Origin: Caulobacter sp. X
GTDB lineage: Bacteria; Pseudomonadota; Alphaproteobacteria; Caulobacterales; Caulobacteraceae
Assembly: GCF_002742635.1 (NCBI RefSeq)
Contig: NZ_PEGF01000002.1
Span: 124,001-188,000, forward strand
Length of the DNA stretch: 64,000 nt
Reading direction: 5' to 3'
Positions 57,388 to 64,000 of this stretch are shown one piece after another. Below the pieces are notes generated by a model. The model had not been told where the DNA came from. It did not search any database and worked only from the letters and a program-made list of their open reading frames with translations. Every line of letters begins with the position of its first letter. Positions within the stretch are counted from its first letter, which is position 1. Both the position numbers and the translations under genes were made by a program.

Positions 57388-58452
57388 ATGAAACCCAGCA
57401 TCCCTCCTAATTGGGCCGCCCTCCGCTCAAGCCTGCTGGCCTGGTACGACCGCCAGGCCCGGACCCTGGCCTGGCGGGTCTCGCCACAGGACCGCCGCGC
57501 GGGCGTCCGCCCCGATCCCTACCGCGTCTGGCTGTCGGAGGTGATGCTGCAGCAGACCACCGTGCCGCACGCCACGCCCTATTTCCTGAGCTTCACTGAG
57601 CGCTGGCCGACGGTCTCGGATCTCGCGGCCGTGGACGACGGCGACCTGATGGCGGCCTGGGCGGGGCTCGGCTACTACGCTCGCGCCCGCAACCTGCTGG
57701 CCTGCGCCCGGGCGGTGGCCGGCCAACATGGCGGGATCTTTCCCGACACCGAGGAAGGTCTTCGCGCTCTGCCGGGCGTCGGGGCCTACACCGCCGCGGC
57801 GGTGGCGGCGATCGCCTTCGACCGGCCGGCCAACGTCGTCGATGGCAATGTCGAGCGGGTGATGTCGCGGCTGTTCGCCGTCGAGACGCCGCTGCCCGAC
57901 GCCAAGCCCGAACTCAAAGCGCTGGCCGGCGACCTCGTCACCGACGAGCGCCCCGGCGACTGGGCCCAGGCGCTGATGGATCTGGGCGCGACAGTCTGCA
58001 AGCCGAAGGCGCCGCTGTGCGACCTCTGCCCGGTCTCGACCTGGTGCGCGGCCTTCAAGGGCGGCGCGCCGGAGACCTATCCGCGCAAGGCCAAGAAGGC
58101 CGATCGGCCTCGGCGTCATGGCGTCGCCTATGTCCTGACGCGCGGCGACGCGGTGGCTCTGGTGCGCCGTCCGCCCAAGGGCCTGCTGGGCGGGATGCTG
58201 GGCCTGCCGACCTCGGCGTGGCGCGCGACGGCCTATGGCGACGCCGAGGCGGTCGCCGCCGCCCCGGTCGCCGCCGCCTGGCGGGATCTTGGTGCGGTCG
58301 AGCATGTCTTCACGCACTTCTCGCTGACGCTGCGGGTGTTCGCGGCTGACGGCGCGAACGATGGCGATTTCGTCTGGACCTCGCGAGCCGGACTTTCGGC
58401 CCTGCCGAGCGTGTTCCTGAAAGCGGCGCGGGCCGCCGAACGCCTGCTCTGA
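57388..58452 (+). CDS. mutY: A/G-specific adenine DNA glycosylase
   Basis: 354 residues from ATG 57388. Catalytic/HhH region: VMLQQTTVPHATPYF, the GLGYYARARNLLACARAV helix, and LPGVGAYTAAAVAAIAF; [4Fe-4S] cysteines C-x6-C-x2-C-x5-C in CKPKAPLCDLCPVSTWC; C-terminal MutT-like domain. Removes A opposite 8-oxoG. Confidence 0.96.
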   Translation: MKPSIPPNWAALRSSLLAWYDRQARTLAWRVSPQDRRAGVRPDPYRVWLSEVMLQQTTVPHATPYFLSFTERWPTVSDLAAVDDGDLMAAWAGLGYYARARNLLACARAVAGQHGGIFPDTEEGLRALPGVGAYTAAAVAAIAFDRPANVVDGNVERVMSRLFAVETPLPDAKPELKALAGDLVTDERPGDWAQALMDLGATVCKPKAPLCDLCPVSTWCAAFKGGAPETYPRKAKKADRPRRHGVAYVLTRGDAVALVRRPPKGLLGGMLGLPTSAWRATAYGDAEAVAAAPVAAAWRDLGAVEHVFTHFSLTLRVFAADGANDGDFVWTSRAGLSALPSVFLKAARAAERLL

Positions 58453-58510
58453 CCGCTTGCGCCGGGCGCAAGGGCTATGCTTCAGATGCTCAATCCAGGG
58501 TGGAGGCAGG

Positions 58511-59113
58511 ATGTTCGGCCTATTCCGGAAGCGAAACGAGGTCGAGGCGTTCTGGGCCTGGTTCGAGAAGAATGCTGGCCGCATCACGAAGGCCGTGAAC
58601 CGCCAGGATCAGAAGGTCATCATCCATGAACTGGGCGACCGGATCGGAAAGGCCGCGCCCGGCGTGATGCATGAGATCGGGCGATTTGACGCCAACACTG
58701 TAGAGCTCATCCTCTCCGCCGACGGCATGCGCTCCAACATTCCGGGCGTTCTGGCCCTGAGCAGGGCCGCGCCGCGCCTTGAGGGCTTTCTCTTCACCGC
58801 CTTCAGGCGGCGCTGGTCCAAGCCAGGCCTTGGCATCTACGACGCTCATATTGGCATGGAAGACCTCCGCTACGTCGCGGAGGACGGCGGCGACGGCAGG
58901 CTGGATCTGACCCTCTACCTTCGCGGGGACTGGGATGAGCGCGAGCGGAACATGATCGGCTTCCTGATGCTCGACCAAGCCCTTGGCGAGTACGATGTCA
59001 TGACGGGATTGGGACGTGTCGACATCGAGCCCGCAGGGGCCGTCGTCCAGGGCAAGCCCTTCGCCGGCCTGATGGCGGAGTTCGATGCGTTTCGCGCCGA
59101 GACGGTTCACTAG
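58511..59113 (+). CDS. Conserved protein of unknown function
   Basis: 200 residues from ATG 58511 with GGAGG 4 bases upstream. MFGLFRKRNEVEAFWAWFEKNAGRI at the N-terminus and WDERERNMIGFLMLDQALGEYDVMTGLGRVDIEPA near residue 140-175 suggest a soluble protein of the kind that has an alpha+beta fold with SMI1/DUF695-like features; the assignment is weak. Composition is slightly less GC-biased than its neighbours. 58 bp after mutY. Confidence 0.75.
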   Translation: MFGLFRKRNEVEAFWAWFEKNAGRITKAVNRQDQKVIIHELGDRIGKAAPGVMHEIGRFDANTVELILSADGMRSNIPGVLALSRAAPRLEGFLFTAFRRRWSKPGLGIYDAHIGMEDLRYVAEDGGDGRLDLTLYLRGDWDERERNMIGFLMLDQALGEYDVMTGLGRVDIEPAGAVVQGKPFAGLMAEFDAFRAETVH

Positions 59114-59214
59114 AGGCCTCGGCGGGGAGGCGATCCGCCGAGCGGATCAGCCAGGCGACCTTCCCAAGCCGCCCGGCCGTCGAGTTAAGCCGACGCCCTT
59201 CCCCACAAAGCGTC

Positions 59215-61027
<1,813 letters not shown>

Positions 61028-61092
61028 GGACCGGTCTTTAAGCCGGTTCGCGCGGGATGGGAATGTCCGGCGGGCCGGACTAGGCTCTCGCC

Positions 61093-61992
61093 ATGTATGC
61101 TTCCCGATCGACCCTCGCTCTTGTCCTGGCGCTCTGCCTCGCGCCGACCGTGGGGCTCGCCCAGACGGGCGAATGGAAACAGGTCTGGGCGGACGAGTTC
61201 GACGGCGACAAGCTGGACCTGACCCGCTGGACCCCGGCCGCCGACTGCGGGGGCGGCGGCAACGACGAGCGCCAATGCTACGTCGCCGATCCCGACGCCA
61301 TCTCGGTCCAGGACGGCATGCTTCGCCTGACGGCGGTCAAGCGCAAGACCCGGGGGCTGGCCAATCCCTGGGCGGGGCCGACGGGTCCGATGAAGACCGG
61401 CGACTACGCCTCGGGCAAGATCGTCACCCAGGGCAAGGCCAGCTGGCTCTACGGACGGATCGAGGCCCGTGCGCGGGTTCCGGGCGGCCAGGGCGTGTGG
61501 CCGGCGATCTGGATGATGCCCGAACTGTCGACCTACGGCGGCTGGCCGAAGTCCGGCGAGATCGACATCCTCGAGACGGTGAACCTGGGCGCGCCCTGCG
61601 AGGCCAAGGGCGACATCTGCGAAGGCGGCCGGGAGAACCGGGTGTTCGGCACGATCCACTTCGCCGCCGACGCCGCCGGGGCGCACCGCCAGGCGGGCGG
61701 GAGCACCGCCATGCCCGCTTCGCCGGACGGCTTCCACGTCTATGCGGTCGAATGGACGCCCGAGGCGATCACCTGGTCCGTGGATGGCCGCGAATACGCC
61801 CGCGCCGCCCAGAAGGACTGGAAGCGCGATGACGCCGACGCCGGCCCCGCGCCGTTCGACCGTCCCTTCCACCTGATCCTGAACCTCGCCTTCGGCGGCC
61901 GCTGGCCGGAAGGCGCCAACGCCAAGGGTTTCGATGAGACGGCCCTGCCGGCGACGATGGAGGTCGATTGGGTGCGGGTCAGCCAGCGTTAG
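61093..61992 (+). CDS. Glycoside hydrolase family 16 (beta-glucanase-like)
   Basis: 299 residues with a signal peptide (about 1-24, ending GLAQ). GH16 catalytic motif GEIDILE with nucleophile E156 and acid/base E161; substrate region [43 protein letters not shown]. Possibly a beta-1,3-glucanase or related endo-glycanase; polysaccharide unknown. Four cysteines in two pairs (about 52/62 and 169/180) may form disulfides. Confidence 0.93.
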   Translation: MYASRSTLALVLALCLAPTVGLAQTGEWKQVWADEFDGDKLDLTRWTPAADCGGGGNDERQCYVADPDAISVQDGMLRLTAVKRKTRGLANPWAGPTGPMKTGDYASGKIVTQGKASWLYGRIEARARVPGGQGVWPAIWMMPELSTYGGWPKSGEIDILETVNLGAPCEAKGDICEGGRENRVFGTIHFAADAAGAHRQAGGSTAMPASPDGFHVYAVEWTPEAITWSVDGREYARAAQKDWKRDDADAGPAPFDRPFHLILNLAFGGRWPEGANAKGFDETALPATMEVDWVRVSQR

Positions 61993-62082
61993 CGTCGGCC
62001 GTCCCCTCTTTCCGGGGCTTGGAAAGGGGCGCGGGCTTGCTCTACATGCCTGGCGGCCGAGCGAGGCCGGAAGGGATTTCCG

Positions 62083-62625
62083 ATGGGGTTCGTGACCAAC
62101 GCCTTGCCTTTGCTTTGGCTGCTCGCCTCGGTCGCCGCGTTCGCCCTGGTGTTCCGGCCGATCGCCCGCTGGCCCGTCGTCGCGACCCCGGCGCGAGCCC
62201 TGGCGGTCTTCCTGGCTATGTTCCTGGGCGGCGCGGTCCTGGTGGCGGTCTCGCGGCCCAAGGAAGAGGCTCCGCCGCCCAAGCCCCCGCTGGCGCCGGC
62301 CGCGCGGGCCCTGCCCGATCCGGTCCAGGTCCGCGCCCATCCCGAGCGGTTCATCGTGCTGGACGGCGTCAGGGCCGACCGCAACAAGGCGGGAGACGTC
62401 CTGCTGACGGGCGGCGCGACCAACGTCTCGGGCCTGCCGATCGCCGACCCGCGCCTGTCCTGTCGGATGGCCAAGGGCCGCGCGGCGGCGGGGACCGTCT
62501 CGGCCGTGGTGGAGGGGACCATTCCGGTCGGCGGCGAGTTGATCTTCGCCGCCATCAACCTGGGTCAGGCCGCCGGCCCCTGGGATCGCTGGACCTGCCA
62601 GGTCGTCGAGGCGCGGGCGCTGTAA
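62083..62625 (+). CDS. Membrane-anchored protein, unknown
   Basis: 180 residues. Two hydrophobic helices in the first 55 residues (ALPLLWLLASVAAFALVF and ALAVFLAMFLGGAVLVAVS), a Pro-rich linker (EEAPPPKPPLAPAARALPDP), then a beta-rich C-terminal part with VLLTGGATNVSGLPIADPRLSC. Two cysteines (about 126 and 175) may pair. No known family. Confidence 0.75.
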   Translation: MGFVTNALPLLWLLASVAAFALVFRPIARWPVVATPARALAVFLAMFLGGAVLVAVSRPKEEAPPPKPPLAPAARALPDPVQVRAHPERFIVLDGVRADRNKAGDVLLTGGATNVSGLPIADPRLSCRMAKGRAAAGTVSAVVEGTIPVGGELIFAAINLGQAAGPWDRWTCQVVEARAL

Positions 62626-62721
62626 GCAGGGGCTTATCCCGGCTCTTGTAAGCCGCCCGCCAATGGTCGCGGCCTATGGGGCGGCGCAGCTTTTCCCGTC
62701 ATCAGCACGGGAGGCGCCGCA

Positions 62722-62934
62722 ATGACCACGCCGACCGACACTGCTTCGCCGCGCCGCTGAGATCCGGTGGTCAAACTGACCCACTGGACGGTCGTCGCGG
62801 CGATCCTCGCCAACGGCCTGATCACCGAGGACGGCTCGGACGCGCACGTCTGGGTCGGCTACGCCCTGGCCGGCGTGGAGTCACAGTCGGCGCTGATGGC
62901 GCTGTTCATGGAGGAGTTGGTCGAGGCGGGGTAG
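62722..62934 (+). pseudogene. Remnant of a cytochrome b561 gene
   Basis: After a good RBS (GGGAGG, 62709-62714) an ATG at 62722 reads MTTPTDTASPRR, then TGA (62758-62760), and the same frame continues DPVVKLTHWTVVAAILANG...HVWVGYALAGVE, ending in a TAG at 62932. The HWTVVAAILANGLI and HVWVGYALAGV parts match the first helices of a cytochrome b561. The next 100 or more residues expected are missing and a short unrelated tail follows. Nonsense mutation plus a deletion make this non-functional. Confidence 0.75.
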
Positions 62935-63032
62935 GTGCGGCTTTCGATCCTTGGCGGACATTCCCATTCCATCTTGGGTGGCAGGCAGACCGGACCCAGA
63001 CAATAAGGCGCACGCGCTCCGCTGGGCGCCAT

Positions 63033-63995
63033 TCAGTCGCGACAGGTGAAGCGAGAGTTATACTCGGCCAGTGTGGTCAAGCCGACTTCAGCCCGTAGTT
63101 GATCCACATTGGCAGAAGCTTCGAGCGGGAACGTGAAGCGCTTGCCATCGCGACATCCGCCCTGGGTGCCATAGCGCTGCGGGCGCCCATTATTGATGGC
63201 GACCCGGTCATAGAGATAGGCGTAGTTCTTTGGATCGGTCTCGCCCTTGGTCCGCAGCGCGTCGAGCCGCGCCAAGATCTCGGTCTGGAAGGCGATGTCT
63301 TCGTCTGCGTGCTGGGCCAGTAGCCAAGCGTCCTTCTCGGCCTCGCGTCCGTAGCGCGAAATCTCGAACCAGCCACGGCTACGCACCTCGCGCTTGATCC
63401 ACGCGACGTTATCGGCGTCGATCCGGCAGGCGCGAGCGGCTATCCGTCGGTTCGTCAGGAGCATTGCCAAAGGCGAAAGCGGGCCAAGCAGGCTCTCGTT
63501 CCCGAAGGCTCGGCGGATGGCCTGATCCTTCGCGGCGCGAAAAGCCAGTTCTCGACCGCGCGCCGACTTGTCGGTCTTGGAGCGGTCGAGAAAGGGCCGG
63601 ATCGCCCGATCCAGCGAGGCATCCCCGCTGGAACCGCCAGCCATCAGGGCGGCTAGAGCTTGATCCAGCCGCCGGACCGCCCCGGCGGCGGCATCGCGAT
63701 CCTCTCGCCATTGCCGCGCTGAGGCGGCGCTCTCGACGCCTTTCAGGCCCGCTTGCACCTCCATCTCGGCGTCGGTGAAGCAGCGCGTCAGAGGCGCGCC
63801 CTCCTTCAACCCCATGGTCGCGTAGGACAAGGTGCGTAGCGGAGGGATGGCTTCAGCGCCCCGGCCCTCCCGAAGTCGCCAATAGTCGAATGTGCGGGCG
63901 GCTTCAGGATCCTTGAGCAACTGCTGCAAGGGGAAATCGGCCGGTCCCAAGCTGGCCGTCACGGCCAGCGCCAAAGCCATCGCAGATTTCACCAC
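63033..63995 (-). CDS. DUF6624-like secreted protein
   Basis: 320 residues from GTG at 63995 (an ATG at 63980 is in frame and equally possible; the window ends 5 bases later). Signal-like start ALALAVTASLG. The C-terminal domain (about 200-320) has RGWFEISRYGREAEKDAWLLAQHADEDIAFQTEIL and NYAYLYDRVAINNGRPQRYGTQ, characteristic of the DUF6624 family of unknown function. Three of its cysteines are spread in the sequence. Confidence 0.8.
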   Translation of the reverse strand: MVKSAMALALAVTASLGPADFPLQQLLKDPEAARTFDYWRLREGRGAEAIPPLRTLSYATMGLKEGAPLTRCFTDAEMEVQAGLKGVESAASARQWREDRDAAAGAVRRLDQALAALMAGGSSGDASLDRAIRPFLDRSKTDKSARGRELAFRAAKDQAIRRAFGNESLLGPLSPLAMLLTNRRIAARACRIDADNVAWIKREVRSRGWFEISRYGREAEKDAWLLAQHADEDIAFQTEILARLDALRTKGETDPKNYAYLYDRVAINNGRPQRYGTQGGCRDGKRFTFPLEASANVDQLRAEVGLTTLAEYNSRFTCRD

Positions 63996-64000
63996 CGCCA

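Noticed and set aside
62758-62760. TGA in the b561 remnant as a selenocysteine codon
   Set aside because: The position is not a redox site in b561, no SECIS-like hairpin is evident right after it, and the rest of the domain is missing.

Overview
The window is about 64 kb of GC-rich, gene-dense alphaproteobacterial chromosome and almost certainly comes from Caulobacter or a very close relative. Three things point there: a 555-residue PAS-GEDEF-EAL phosphodiesterase matching PdeA and ending in Arg-Gly, a 358-residue CcrM GANTC methyltransferase whose upstream DNA holds a CtrA-like box and two GANTC sites, and several copies of a GC-rich palindromic intergenic repeat. I see no rRNA, tRNA, CRISPR array, transposase or prophage.

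Layout. 1-3.8 kb: tail of the aa3 cytochrome c oxidase cluster (ctaB, a small CoxF-like gene, ctaG, COX III, a DUF983 gene, SURF1). 3.8-11.5 kb: thrC, an M16 peptidase, a GNAT acetyltransferase, pdeA, yqgE, a peroxiredoxin and a Tat-exported haloperoxidase-like hydrolase. 11.6-18.6 kb: an acyl-CoA dehydrogenase, a YceI protein, a cytochrome b561-YceI fusion, Sua5, a D-2-hydroxyacid-type FAD dehydrogenase and small unknowns. 18.7-26.6 kb: yaaA, 3-hydroxybutyrate dehydrogenase, a patatin, a Nudix hydrolase, an M50 protease, an SDR, a nitronate monooxygenase-like protein, a Crp/Fnr regulator and small proteins. 26.6-31.8 kb: a paraslipin/NfeD pair, an ABC-2 exporter, a degenerate serine-recombinase-like protein and a divergent HxlR/quinone-reductase pair. 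31.8-41.1 kb: two glycosyl-polymer transferases, the rnhA-thrB-ispH cluster, a secreted unknown, argS and a chemoreceptor.

41.2-46.0 kb: a tandem glycine riboswitch followed by gcvT-gcvH-gcvPA-gcvPB, giving glycine-induced glycine cleavage. 46.1-50.2 kb: a tandem pair of small PGPGW-like membrane proteins, a secreted unknown, and the F0 sector of ATP synthase on the minus strand (atpI-atpB-atpE-atpF'-atpF). 50.6-64 kb: a charged helical protein, a TSUP permease, then a genome-maintenance neighbourhood: a DUF721/DciA-like gene, two DsbA-like thioredoxins and smc on the minus strand, divergent mutY, and rnhB plus ccrM. The window ends with a GH16 glucanase, a membrane-anchored unknown, the remnant of a cytochrome b561 gene and a DUF6624 protein.

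The content is mostly conserved chromosomal core. The least explained items are the catalytically degenerate resolvase-domain protein at 29.9 kb, the paired PGPGW-like proteins, the paired TATCGCGATA palindromes at 10.4-10.5 kb, the intercistronic hairpin inside the ATP synthase operon, and the palindromic repeat family. I found no clearly new multi-gene system.
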